Below are positions 1 through 11,872 of a DNA stretch of 64,000 nucleotides, in pieces. Position 1 is the stretch's first letter. Each line of letters starts with the position of its first letter. The position numbers and the translations under genes were made by a program. Source of the DNA: Channa striata (lineage: Eukaryota; Chordata; Actinopteri; Anabantiformes; Channidae). The notes under the pieces were generated by a model. The model was not told the origin of the DNA. It worked only from the letters and a program-made list of their open reading frames with translations, and did no database searches. The stretch covers positions 14,759,501-14,823,500 of the forward strand of contig CM065184.1 in the NCBI GenBank assembly GCA_033026295.1. The letters run 5' to 3'.

Positions 1-109
1 CCCCTTGGCCTCATGGGTAATTTGTACAACTTGACTGGTGTGGCACAGCAGGCTGTTGTCATTTTGGTGCCACATGTGTAGCAGTGTGACAGTGACAACT
101 TGACAACTG

Positions 110-144
<35 letters not shown>

Positions 145-821
145 AGGAACATGAAGCGAGTGTTAAAAAAAGCAGCTCTAAGGTGGAACAGGAGGTCAAG
201 CCACCGGGGGAAAAATGAGTTGTATGGGCCTTAACGTAGCAACATTAGCTTTTTGCCAATGCCACAGAGGGATAGATATGACGAAGGCTCAGGGGGCAAG
301 GCCAGTTAGGCCACTAATGAGTGCTACACTGGAGGCAGTTGGGATGGGAGGTGGGTGAGGGGCTTGGCGGCGGCGGCGGTCGGCCTGTCTTTAACTAGAC
401 TGGTGTATTGATTAAACTCTTGATTTGGCCCCCGTTGCTGAACTCAGCGCCAGCACTGTGCCAACCTAGCCCAGAGGGTAACGTGGAAGAGGTATGTGAG
501 TATGTGGTGAGGGGGACTGCTAGATGAGGCGCCAGCTGCCGAGCGCCTCCACCCGCCCTCCTCTGAGATGCCTCCCCAACCCCCCACCCAACCCCTCTCC
601 ACATGCACCCCTCACACACACACTCTCTCACACACACACACACACACCTCGCTCACCCTCCCCTCCGCTATCTATCATCTCAATATGGTGCGGGCAGCCA
701 GTTTGTGTTGTGCTAATTTCCTCCAATAAATCAGTAATTATTGCTGTGCCGTCCCTGCTGTCTCCCCCCCTCCCCCTTTTTACCCTCTCTTCTTCTCTCT
801 TCCTCCCTCCTTTTCCCGCAG
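1..821 (+). other. akt3: akt3 intron (5' end outside window)
   Basis: Non-coding. Holds a compound (CA)8(GA)9 run at 111-144, a CA/CT run at about 606-648 and a pyrimidine-rich stretch (about 750-820) leading into the exon at 822. No other exon seen. Confidence 0.7.
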
Positions 822-944
822 CTGTTTTTCCATTTGTCCAGAGAGCGGGTGTTCTCAGAGGAGCGCACACGCTTCTATGGCGCAGAGATCGTCTCGGCTC
901 TCGACTACCTGCATTCAGCCAAGATTGTGTATCGGGACCTCAAG
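822..944 (+). CDS. akt3: akt3 exon: kinase C-lobe, alphaD-E to catalytic loop
   Basis: Begins in phase 0 after a pyrimidine tract and CAG (AG at 820-821) and ends before GTAAAC (945). 41 codons, starting LFFHLSRERV and ending IVYRDLK, which carries the catalytic aspartate of the YRD loop. It corresponds to AKT3 residues 233-273. Confidence 0.93.
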
Positions 945-3900
945 GTAAACAGAAGCAGTGAAGGGAGGCTAGTTGGGGGGCATGGATGAGAGCGATCAGA
1001 TATGTGAGAGAGAACTTTTTTTTTAGTCCCTGTTGTGTTTCCATATTTTTTTGTTTTTTCATCCAGGAGAAGATGAGTGGCTCAGGATGTGTAGTAATTA
1101 AAAAGAGGGACTGGGAGAAGCACACACAAACATAAAGCAGTAAAGAAGCACGGGAGGCAGGGGGGGAGGGAGGGTGCTGATGCCACAGAGGTAGAGAGGT
1201 AGATGGCTCTGTCTGAGCGTCTGCCTAGCAGCCTTGGCCCCAGCTCTGCTCACAGCAGCCAAGAAAACAGAAAGAAGAAAAAGCAGACAGAGAGAGAAAA
1301 ACATTTCAGCCATTAAAATTAAAAGGTTGAGTGGCTTCACTACATGCCTGAAGTTTATTTCCCTTCTCTGCTCTGATTTTTGTGTGCCTGAATGTGCACA
1401 CTGCCGCTGTAGGCTAGAGTAAATTGTGTTTTTCTTTACCTGTCTGCCTCTGCTCTCCTCTTCAAAGTTGTACAACCTAGACTAGGCAGTATAAAAAATG
1501 GTTTTAACTAAACAGTCAAGTGTGTGTGTTACATCTGAAATGCAGTTGATGAGAATAAAATATTGAAAGACTTTGACCAAAAGCTGTTGCACTTATGCTT
1601 TGTCACGATTCCTGTGTTCTCTTCCATTCCCAAAGATGCATTGTGGGAATTGCCGTTCATTTTGTTTCTCTTTCAGTTGGAAAACCTGATGCTGGATAAA
1701 GACGGCCACATCAAAATCACTGATTTTGGGCTCTGCAAGGAGGGCATCACAGACGCTGCTACCATGAAAACCTTCTGTGGTACTCCAGAGTACCTTGCAC
1801 CTGAGGTGACACTTTTCTTTCTTTATCTGTTTTAATCTAATTCACGTTTCACTTTCATCTTTGTTTCTGCCTGTCTTGACATGAACCTCTCCACCGTCAT
1901 TCTTTTATACCGGCAGATGCTTCATTCATTACTCAAAGTGACTTATAGTCATTGTTTCAAGCCTTTTCATGTGGTTAGTCTCCTTTGCCTGGAGTATTGC
2001 TTTGATCCTCATCTCTAGTTTATCCATCTTAACTCTGCGCAGCCCCTTTTACTGTACTACACAAAAGTAGGCACAAAGTGTAAGGCAACTTATATGTTGC
2101 AGACTAGATGCAAATGTATTGATGCATGTTGGCAATCACAGATGAATAGAAAGTCACTGGAGTAAAAGATAGAAGCTCTTTGCCTTGTTATTATGCTGTT
2201 GTCAGCAACTTTTTTTGTCAAACTTATTTTATTACATCTGAGCATCAAATGAAAAATCTATATTTCAGTCTCAGTTCACATCACTGTCATTTAATGTATA
2301 ATAAGGTCAACCTTAAAATTAGTCAAATTACCAAAGAAATTAATACAGCATACCCACTGAAATATGTCTCGTAATATTCTTCTCAGTCTGCAGTATATAA
2401 TAGATGATATACTGTAGAAAAGGGTACTGACTTTAGTGTGTTAAAACACTTTAGAGAATAATTGCATTACAGGTATTATGGTTCCACCGTGAACATGTTT
2501 AGTGTGATGGATTCGTGGACCGCTTCCACAGCACGCTGTAGACATTTTATAAATTGCGCTCATCGGTGGAGAAATAGCAAAAATCTCAGGGTCTGCATGT
2601 CAAGTTCTGTAAACTGAGCAGATTGACTGAGGCCTTGTAGTACATAAAAGCATCTGTGACATCCACAGGCGGCCTATCATTAGGCAGCATTTCTGCACCA
2701 CTCAGGGTTCCACCAGGATGGCCCCTGTGAACTGTGGGACTCACGTTGCCCACTGCACCTGTTTATTTAACAACAGTCCTGGCTGATTACCAGGATTATT
2801 ACTGATTGTACACATGAATGACCTACACAAGCCACACATAAGCACATTACCCTTTACTCGTGGAGTTATGATCCAAGCGCCCTCTCTCCACCTCTTATAC
2901 CCCTAATACCCAGCATTTTGTAAGGATTTGAAACCTTCACATAGCAGAATTTAGGTATGTACATTTTTTTTTTGTTTTGCAGATTACGCAAGCAAACAGT
3001 TTTGCATAATATCAGGGTGAACGGTAAATATGCAGCTTATGTGCGTGAATGAGAGTGTTTGTTGAAAAGGAAAAGGGCACAGCGCAACGCTCACACGCAA
3101 ACACACACGACAATTCTTGTAATAGTTGTTTTGCAGCCATCCACTGTCCAGCTATCGGCGCTGCCTCACGCGAAGGCCAGCAGGTCAACTGGCGAGAGCG
3201 ATGCAGGACTGTGGGTGGTGTAGACAGAGCGATGGAGATGTGGAGATGAAGGCAGGAGGGGGAGAGGCATAGTGTATATCCCACTTGAAAAAGTATGGAG
3301 GACAATTTGGCGCAGCATTTTGTGCTTTTTTTTAGAGTCCCTTCCTTTGCGTGCCAAAAGCTGATTGGAGGCTGTTGGTTATTTTTCACAGGATGTGAGT
3401 CTGTGTGCATTTATGTGTGTGCGCGTGTGTGCTGTGTGTGTGATTGCAGTAGAAAGTGCGGGCTAAAGCGAGGCAGATGGCGGCAGATGGGCGAGGTTGG
3501 AGGAAGGTGCTCGGAAAAAACCTGGAAATCTTCACCACCACCGCCGCCGCCATTCGCCCGCCCGCACGCTTTGCTCGCCCGCCCGCGTGTAAAAATAACA
3601 CAGTTTGCTCGGAGCCAAGTTACAGAGATGCAAAGTAGCCGGGATTAAAAAGAGAGAGGGGGAGGTGGGGGTTAGAGACAGAGGAAGATGAGAAGGGAGA
3701 GAAAATATTTCAGGGTTACAGGAGTGAAATTCAGACAGTTCCTGTGTTTGCCGTCAGTGAAAAGGGCAGATAAGAAGTCAATAACAAGGGTTTTCTTCTT
3801 CATACCTGAAGGAACTCAACAACCCAACACTGTAAAACGAACAATTCTTCCACACTTGTAAAGCAGTAGATTGTTTTTGTGTTGTTTGTTCAAGGATAGT

Positions 3901-4119
3901 CAAAAAAAGTGAGATTAATGAACAATAAGCAGTGTAAGGTCCTTGTAAAGTGATGGAACCGGATCAGAGAAAACACATGGGCAGTGTTTTTTCTCTCTTT
4001 TCTCATATTTTTGTGTTTGACACATTTCCTTGTGACTATGTTTTTTGTTAAAAGTGTTGAGGGGGATGGCTTTTTTCCATCTATTTGTATGTGTTTGTTT
4101 GTATGTTGTATATGATAGC

Positions 4120-4179
<60 letters not shown>

Positions 4180-7100
4180 ACTGCAACTGTAAATGTTTCA
4201 TAAACACAGCAACACGGTCGGACATTAGGAAAACACTGCATGATTTCAGAATTGTGACAGCATAAACCGATTTCCAAATAAGGGGATAGAAGGTCTCTGT
4301 TTGACATCAACAAGATGAGAGTGTATGTTCACTCCACACTGCATGAGGTGTGTGTTTGTGTCCCCTGTTGTGTATCTGGGCCGGTACCGCCACAGGCTGT
4401 GTGCCCATCCCTTCCCATCTAGTCCTGTCCATGCTGCCAAAGACCTCGTCCCGCGAGCAGCATCGCTGCCACATGGCTGCCCTGAGAAGGACCAGGACAG
4501 TTCAAGACCTTCTCCCCCAAGGCTGCTTCTCTTTTCTTCCCTGCTCTGCTCTCCTCTCCCATCCTCTCCTCCCCTCCCCTCCTTCCCGTGTTACTTCTTC
4601 CTCCTTGTCCTATTTATTTGTTCGGTCTTGTTCTCAGATAAACACACACCACACACACTCTGCATATACAAGCGCACTCACACACACTCTCATGCCTCCA
4701 TGCCTAAGGCTGTGGGGCAGCATTCTGGCTTTATGTGGATTAATCTGCTCCCTGCCTGCAACCGAGCTGCCACCACTTTCTTTGGTCCCAGGACACGCAC
4801 AGACGCACACACAACCTCTTACGCCGAGGCGCACACACACGCCCAGCTGGACAGCTTGTGTTTGTATACATTTCTATACCTTTTTTGTACAAAGACTCGA
4901 TGCACAGCGCAGTGGCAGAGCGTCGAAAAACAGCTTTCTGAGCTGCTCTGAATTTCATAAACCGCACATTGCGTGTGTCCTCTTCAAGCTGCAGGGACTG
5001 AAACAACACCAAACATCTCCTAGTTTGCCTCACTCTCAAAACTTTATGAATTTGATGAGGATGGATAAATATTCCATCTGCTGTGTGTGTATGTGTGCGT
5101 GTGTGTGTGTCTGACAGTCTCCCAGCAGTCTAAGCCAGTGTTATCCCTCCAGCCGTACCAATCAATAGTATATCTGGAGCTGGCGGCGCAATTCATTCCC
5201 CCAGCTCTTCTCCGCAGCTGCCAACAGGGTGACCAGCTTAATGCACACACACACACACGCACCCAAATTCACACACACATTCACACATAAAATAGCACTT
5301 CTAACTCTCCTATTCACTTCCACGCACGTTGACTTGTACACACCGAAAGCAGCCGCCTGCATCATTAGCAGTTTAGTGTCGAGCGTGTGTGAGCTCAGTC
5401 AGTTAATGACCAGATTTCTGTGGTACTGAGCTGCGGTGGAAACTCGCAGGCAGCTCTTTGATGTTTTCTCTCACACCACTGGTGTCATTGCACAATGACA
5501 TTTAACATGATTTACATTTGGATTTGTACAAGGAAATCCCTTCCAAAGCTTCATCGTTTATTAGGAGAAGCTGCTAAGAAAAAGTGCTAGAAGAACAAGT
5601 GAATTGTGCTCACCTCTGGAAGCCTCTCCCACACTGGTGTAACCGCACTGTAAATTAAGATAACTCTGTCACAGCACTGTGGGCTTTAGGGTGCAGGATT
5701 CCTGATCTGCAATATCAAGATAACACTGAATACTTATTAGTGACTGAAGCAAGAATTTATCACCTTCTGAGTTAAAAGCTGGTTTATTAGAGCTAGTATC
5801 ACAGAGAATAATTTTGAAATACCATGCTCATGCTGCAGTCTAAGCTATTTATGTATTTATGACACCTGTGCTAGCTGCATCTGCCACCCATCTCGCTTTG
5901 ACTAATGCCACAGTTTGCAGTATATTTTTAAATCTTTGGATGTTGTGACATTTGCTGTATAGTTTCATCGTGTAATTTTTTAATAGTTGTGGCAAAAACA
6001 GGTTTTGGTGTGCGTGTTTTTGCGCCTTTGCATTTTTGTCCTAGTGTCTGTTAGCGTGTGGTCACGTCCACCCTGCCTGGTCCGTTATTAACAGTGAGTG
6101 AGATGTTATTATTATTGAAAAGATGTACAACATATGCTGTTCTGGCTGCTTTCCAGCCCTGCCTGCCTGCCTGCCTGCCTGCCTGTCTGTCTGTCACACA
6201 TACGTACACGCACGCATATACACACATCACATTAATAAGCTTATTATGTTAATGGGCCTCAACAGCACCTGAATTGGTTCTCATCCTGATCTCCCTCCCT
6301 TTTCCATCTCGTCCTTTTCCTTGCTCTTCCAGAGGTGAGCAAACGGGAACATGAGGCGATGAAAGCAAAGGAGCGAGTAAAGAAAGACCTGATTAGAGAA
6401 TGTAGAGTAGGCAGAATAAGACGAGATGTAGAGGACAGAGTGAGGAGAGCAGGCAGGGAATAAGAGCAGGAAGGCAGCTTAGACAAGCTTTGATAGCACC
6501 ACACACACACACACACACACACAGTGTAGCTCACATTACCTGTTTTAGCCAGCTTGGACGTTTGACTGGCCCTGACCTGTGTTGTGGGCTGTTCTGCATT
6601 TTTCATCCAGGGACATTTCTGTCTGTCCCTGCCAGTACAGCATCAGTGTGCCAGGAGGAGCTGGCATGGACCTGAGGGGGCATCTGGTGGGCCACGCCAA
6701 CACACTGACTCCCCTACTGTAACAGGGGCCTCTGAAGACCTGCCATCCCATGATACTTACCTCTGTATGTGTGTGTCTGTGTATAGGGGGGGACCCTGCC
6801 ACTGCCTGCACCCCTGCTCTGTTATCTGTATCTGTTCATTTCAATCAAGTTTTGGTGTTTTTTTTTTTCTATTTACCGCTGAGAGAAATGGCATATTGAT
6901 CCATCTGCCTCACTGAACACCTTGGGCCGTCCAATAAAACAATGCAGAATAAAAGCAGGTGTCTAATAAAATGAACTGTCTGCGTCTCTCCCCTCTCCAC
7001 AGGTCCTTGAGGACAACGACTACGGTCGGGCAGTGGACTGGTGGGGTTTAGGCGTGGTGACGTATGAGATGATGTGCGGCCGACTGCCATTCTACAACCA

Positions 7101-8627
7101 GGACCACGAGAAGCTGTTTGAGCTCATCCTCATGGAGGACATCAAGTTCCCGCGCACGCTGTCGGCCGATGCAAAGTCCCTGCTGTCCGGTCTGCTCATC
7201 AAAGACCCAAACAAACGGTGTGCCCACATAATGCAGACACACGAGCAGATGTCTAGCATCCACATGTATTTGCCAGTCATCAAAATCTATTTTCAGTTGG
7301 TCCACTTTGTCTGCAGCTCCTTGCTTCAGATACTGATCTCTGCTTTGCTGTGTTCCTCTCCTCCAGGCTTGGTGGAGGACCAGATGACGCAAAAGAAATT
7401 ATGAGACACAGTTTCTTCTCTGGTGTTGACTGGCAGGATGTTTATGATAAAAAGGTATGAGACACATTTTGCAAAAACCAGATGCTTCCGCAATGTTTGT
7501 GATGTCTGATGAAGCACGACAGGCTGTTGGAAAGTGACGTGGACTGATGCGGTTAAATTCCTCTGAGTAGTGTGTCAAAGTCCAGTTATTCAGTTCAATC
7601 ATTGTCTGGTGTCTATATACTGAGGGTCTATGAGTGTGAATCCGGTTCCACCGGCGACAGGTGCCGGCCTTTCTTTCTTCCTTCCTTCCTTCCTTCCTTC
7701 CTTCCTTCTTCCGTCCTAATCATTCTACCACATCTCCTGTTCCTCTTGTCCTTCACTCGTCCCTCTCTTCCCCATTTTCCATGTCTTTCCTGTCCTCATT
7801 CTTTCTCTTATTGCCTTTTAATCCTGCTCTTGTCTCTGCTCTGCTCTCCTCCTTTCTCGTTTCTCACGTTTCCTCTCTTCTCTCCCCTCTTCCTTCTCAA
7901 TTCATTTTCCTTTTGTTTCCTGTCTTTATGTTTCTTTTCTCCCTTGTTTCCTTTTCTTTGCTCTCCTCTCTTCTATTTTCCCTTTCATCTCCCCTCCTTG
8001 TTTTCTCTTTTCTTATCTGCTTTCTTTGCTCACCTCCTCATATTTTCTGCTGTTCCTTCTTTTGCTCCTGTCTTTTCCTGTCCTCTTCTTTCCTTCCTCA
8101 TTTCCTCCCTCATTTCCTCTCATCTTGTTTCATTTGACCTATTTGTGCTTCCCACATCTCTCTCCTGCTTTTTCCTTTCTCTTTTTTCATTTCCTTACTT
8201 TTTTCCCCTCATGCTTTCTTCTACTTTCATTTACATTTTTATTTTTTCTTCTTTTAAATACATAAGGCGAAGAGAGACTGTAGGAATGATAGAGAAATGT
8301 TAGAGATTATATGGTATATGCCACAAGCTCATATGATTAGGGCTCTTGCAGGAGCCTTAATCAAAAGTCAAGATAGTATTTCATAATTGCAGGACTGTCA
8401 TCAAGTCTGCTCACAGAAATTCACAGACTCTGTGTTTCTGTTCTGACATTTAGTGACATCCACGTTTTGGTCTCCCCTTTGTTTCCCTCTCACCTCTTTG
8501 TCTCAGCTGGTCCCTCCCTTCAAGCCTCAGGTGACGTCGGAGACAGACACCAGATACTTTGATGAGGAGTTCACAGCCCAGACCATCACAATCACGCCAC
8601 CAGAGAAATGTGAGTGTCTTCTCTCTT

Positions 8628-8658
<31 letters not shown>

Positions 8659-9596
8659 TTCTCACACATGTATGCACAAACATATGCCCACATGAAACTT
8701 GACGAAATCTCACTTTCATTTTTTACATTGCTGTAAATATTCTCACAGGAGAGGAAAAATATAGAAAAACGGAGTGACAGAAAAATAAGTCTAGCTTTGC
8801 GTTAATTGGAGAGTTAGGTAATAAAAAAATAACACATACCATGTCAAGCTTATGTACTATAAAGTTTCTCAGTTACTGGGTATCAAATCTGGAGAATGAT
8901 ATAAGTAAATAGTTTGGCTGTGCATGTAATACATTGTATTTGTTAAGCAGCTGATAGTGATGAAATTGAGCTTTTTTATGATCTTTAATATCTGATCTGC
9001 AGTTTTAAACAATTTGTCAGTGCTCCCTCTTTTTTCAGGTGAGACATTTCCACTCGAATGAACTGGAGGAACAAATACTCACAGCTGTTGCTCCAAAGTG
9101 CTGTTTTCTGTTTATTCGAGTGTCTCCGTAATAGTCCTCGGGCCACATGCAGCACTTCACAGGCTTTTGAGATAAAGATACCGGTTTGAAAATGTTCAGC
9201 ACTGAATTATGCATGAGCGGAACTGATGTGTTTCTCCGCGCTAATGTGAGGTTCCACTTGTTTTGTAGGTCGCACATCAGCTAGTTAGCAGGAGACTGGC
9301 ACATCAAAGACACACTCGTTAATTGAATCGTGTTTGGTTTAAATTTACATTACAATACAAACACAACGCTTTGTAATGTTTGATTATACTTGGAGATCAT
9401 AAAATCAACCTGGCATTTTGAAATTTCCTGTTTCTGTGTACCTGTGCTGAATGAAAATGTAATTTTTCTGGTAACTAGTCAAGACACGAATTCTCTCTGT
9501 CCTTTCCTAGTCGACGAGGACGGGATGAACTGTTTGGACAACGAGAGACGACCACACTTCCCCCAGTTTTCTTACTCTGCCAGTGGACGGGAATGA
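822..9596 (+). CDS. akt3: akt3, AKT/PKB gamma serine/threonine kinase (3' six coding exons; 5' part outside window)
   Basis: AKT3 is an AGC-family kinase acting downstream of PI3K/PDK1/mTORC2 at the plasma membrane and in the cytosol. Exons: 822-944, 1677-1805, 7003-7217, 7367-7454, 8507-8609, 9511-9596; all junctions are GT-AG and in phase. The spliced product matches residues 233-479 of the 479-aa AKT3. Visible: catalytic loop YRDLK with the following LEN, DFG, activation-loop TFCGTPEYLAPE with the PDK1 threonine (T305), WWGLG, turn motif TPPEK (T447) and hydrophobic motif FPQFSYS (S472) before the C-terminal SASGRE. Few differences from recalled human AKT3 are seen, for example VVTYEMM for VVMYEMM, GVDWQD for GVNWQD, and FDEDGMNCLDN for YDEDGMDCMDN. 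These tail residues fit AKT3 better than AKT1 or AKT2. Fish carry more than one akt3 copy; which one this is cannot be told. The PH domain and N-lobe lie upstream of base 1. No pseudogene signs. Confidence 0.95.
945..1676 (+). other. akt3: akt3 intron
   Basis: 732 bp between two kinase-domain exons. No coding or RNA signature; the short ORFs on either strand match nothing recognised. Confidence 0.8.
1677..1805 (+). CDS. akt3: akt3 exon: DFG and activation loop
   Basis: Acceptor TTTCAG (1671-1676), donor GTGACA (1806). 43 codons in phase 0, with LENLM, the magnesium-binding DFG, and TFCGTPEYLAPE including the PDK1 target threonine (residue 305 by position). Confidence 0.94.
1806..7002 (+). 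other. akt3: akt3 large intron (5.2 kb)
   Basis: No exon-like open stretch with splice sites and a recognisable product was found. Contents: a complex, non-repetitive block at about 2640-2830, a CpG-rich block at about 3440-3600, a long TG microsatellite at 4122-4176, scattered CA/TG runs at 4600-5300, a CTGC run at 6160-6195 and a CA run at 6499-6523. ORFs of up to 254 codons at 4325-5114 arise from pyrimidine-rich and CA-rich sequence. Confidence 0.75.
4122..4176. repeat. (TG)27 microsatellite
   Basis: Uninterrupted TG run of about 55 bp in an akt3 intron; the longest simple repeat noticed in the window. Confidence 0.95.
7003..7217 (+). CDS. akt3: akt3 exon: kinase C-lobe helices F-H
   Basis: Acceptor CCACAG (AG 7001-7002), donor GTGTGC (7218). 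71 codons plus two bases (CG) of an arginine codon completed by the next exon. Contains VDWWGLGVVTYEMMCGRLPF and IKDPNK. Confidence 0.94.
7367..7454 (+). CDS. akt3: akt3 exon: end of kinase domain
   Basis: Acceptor CTCCAG (AG 7365-7366), donor GTATGA (7455). The first base completes the arginine codon; then come 29 codons from LGGGPDDAKE to VYDKK. The preceding intron is only 149 nt. Confidence 0.93.
7455..8506 (+). other. akt3: akt3 intron with long pyrimidine tract
   Basis: Dominated by a C/T-only-like stretch from about 7660 to 8260 on the plus strand, starting with (TTCC)n at about 7672-7708. The 243-codon ORF here is a composition artefact (Ser/Leu/Phe/Pro only). Confidence 0.8.
7660..8260. 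repeat. 600-bp polypyrimidine/polypurine tract
   Basis: Almost only C and T on the plus strand, with (TTCC)n at 7672-7708 as its likely seed. Lies between two akt3 coding exons. Confidence 0.9.
8507..8609 (+). CDS. akt3: akt3 exon: AGC C-terminal tail with turn motif
   Basis: Acceptor TCTCAG (AG 8505-8506), donor GTGAGT (8610). 34 codons plus one base, from LVPPFKPQV through TRYFDEEFTAQ to TITITPPEK. The threonine of TPPEK is residue 447, the turn-motif site. Confidence 0.93.
8610..9510 (+). other. akt3: akt3 last intron
   Basis: Holds a (TC)n run at about 8618-8662 just after the donor. Nothing else recognised. Confidence 0.75.
9511..9596 (+). CDS. akt3: akt3 last coding exon: hydrophobic motif and stop
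   Basis: Acceptor TTCCTAG (AG 9509-9510). Two bases complete a phenylalanine codon; 27 further codons and TGA (9594-9596) follow. Contains RRPHFPQFSYSASGRE with the mTORC2 serine 472. The short AKT3 C-terminal isoform known in mammals was not seen here. Confidence 0.94.
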
Positions 9597-11866
9597 ACTG
9601 TCCATCGTGGTGACGTCATCACAGCTGGCCTCTGAGGTCATCCGTGTGGGACAAACAGACCCACAGCTTTGGACCGAGCCAGAACAAATCCCAACTTGAA
9701 GGATTTTGCCCTTCTCCCCCTCCTCTTTCTCCTCTCTTTTTCACTTCTCCAGGCTGCTTCTATGTTTTTATTTTTCTGTAAATGCCTTTTTAGAAGGACC
9801 TTCCAGACAAAATTACCCTCTAATCCTGCTCTGCAACCCTAGGTAATCCGAGTTGTGATCAGTTTCTGTGTCTGTCCCTTTAATGACAGGAGCATCACTG
9901 TTGGACTGCTGTGCTTTGACATGCATCGAACTGCCCCCAGAAAAACAACACAAAACGAACCAAACATCTGGCTTAACAACAGCTGATGCATTTTAGCATT
10001 TTTTAACTGATGTTTTTGTGACTTCTTCTCTGTGTAGAGGAGATGAAGGATTTTAGCTCATTCAAACCCAAACTGCCGATACTGCGTTACTGGTTGTATC
10101 TCAGGCTTTTGCAAACAGACAGATACGCCGACTGCGTCTTTTTTCAAACGCTCACATGAAATAATGCTGGGATTGACTGAGGCTGCCTGGTGTTAAGGAA
10201 ACAGTTGCCGCCAGTGAGCAGAATCCTACGCACCTCACCTTATCGAGCTGGATTCGACTCAGGTTTTGCTCAGTGCAATTCATTATTGTTGTTGCTGCTA
10301 TTTCAACCACACCTACTCCAGGTAGTACTAATCCTACTACTACTTTACCACTACTGCTACTACTAAAACCCGGTGCTACACTACTAGCTAAATGCTGCAG
10401 GTCATCTTACAGGTGCCAGCGACGCATCGTCCACCTGTGTTAACGTCTATGCTTGTACAGCTGCAGAACAGGTGTTGCTACTACTCCAATGTCTATTAAA
10501 CATCTATAGATTAAGATAATGATAGGATGTGGTGTGTGTGTGTGTGTGTGTGACATTTTCGGTTTTTGATCAAGAGAGCACCTCAAAGCACAGCAGTTCA
10601 GAAGGATGATGCTCCTAGACCCTGAGCTTTACTACATTTACCTACAAGGCAGTTCCAGGTGGACGCTTTATCCATTACTGCAGAGGTGAAAATGAGACAA
10701 AACAGTTGGTTTAAATGTTTCTCAGTCCCCCTGAATTTCAGTCAGTTCTGCCCACAAGGGGAAACTAAACCCAAACGGTACTTTGTGTCGAAAGAAAGCT
10801 TTACTGTGACATAGTTATCGTGGCTTTGGGAACCGCACGACTGTACCTCTCTCTTTGTGCAGTAAAGAAAAACTGCAGGAGGAACAGATTTACCACAGAG
10901 GCAAAAAAAAAAAAAAAAAAAGTCCATGATGGCGGGTTGGCCATTGTGATGTGAGGGAGTGTACAGGTAAAGAGCTCTAAGAATGATACCATATGAAATA
11001 TTTATAATGTGATCATTTATGACCTATTCATGAGTGAGGTAACAGCTGATCTTCTGTTTCCTGTGAGTTTCTTATGAAGGATTTTTTTAAAAAAGACTTT
11101 ATGCTTTGGGAGGAGGTATGCATCAACAGTTATGGGTTTACACCACAGCAATGGCTATAATATATATGTTCTATTTATTGTTCTATTCTTCATTTTTATA
11201 TTTAACTTTTTCTATTGTTATTACATTATTCTTAAAAAAGTTATTTGCTAGGGCTGAGAGGAAAAAAAAGTCACCTCAAGAAACAAAACATGGCTTAAGA
11301 ATGTAGGAGGGAAAGCAGGTAGCCTTCCTGCTCCGTTGTGTACGTTTGTGTTATTTTGTGACCAAATGTGACAGCAGAGAAGTGACCAGACACGTTAAAG
11401 GCAGAGGCTAGTTTATTGTGAGCTTGAATTCGATCAAACCGAAGGAAAATGTGTTTAATTGCTGACATTTTGTTCTCCAAGGCTCATCCATGGAAATAGA
11501 TACTGTCACCATTTTTCCTCATATTTAATCTTGCCACAGGTGTTTGTTGGTGAAGGCTGAGGCAGAGGTCAGAGAGAAAGGCGAAGTGGAAGTTGAGCAG
11601 AAAGAAGCACAAGAAGTCTGAATGTAAAGCGGTAAGGAAGGAAAATCCGTCTTAATTTTGTGACTTAATCCTGAGCCCACAACAGGACATTTTGGGAGTG
11701 TTTTTTTGTATGTGCACAAATTATACATGCAAGCAAAGATTAGGATTAACAGGTATACAATATGAATTTGTGAAAGGGTAAAAAAGCGAAGCTGAGCCAC
11801 GGAGGTTGTTAAAGCATTGAGATTTAATTTACATCTACCGAGCAGGATAGATTTTTGATCGCTTTA

Positions 11867-11872
11867 AATAAA
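11867..11872 (+). terminator. akt3: candidate proximal poly(A) signal of akt3
   Basis: AATAAA followed about 30 nt later by TGTGTGTGTGTCC, a GU-rich downstream element. It would give a 3' UTR of about 2.3 kb. Confidence 0.35.

Noticed and set aside
1636..1655. ATTGTGGGAATTGCCG, part of a ZNF143-like motif in an akt3 intron
   Set aside because: The core is broken (no TTGTAGT) and there is no promoter context.
4325..5114. Overlapping 208- and 254-codon ORFs on the plus strand
   Set aside because: Composed of CT-rich and CA-rich DNA with His-Thr runs. No domain recognised, and two frames are equally open.
7572..8303. 243-codon ORF on the plus strand
   Set aside because: Product of the C/T-only tract (Ser, Leu, Phe and Pro only), lying in an akt3 intron.
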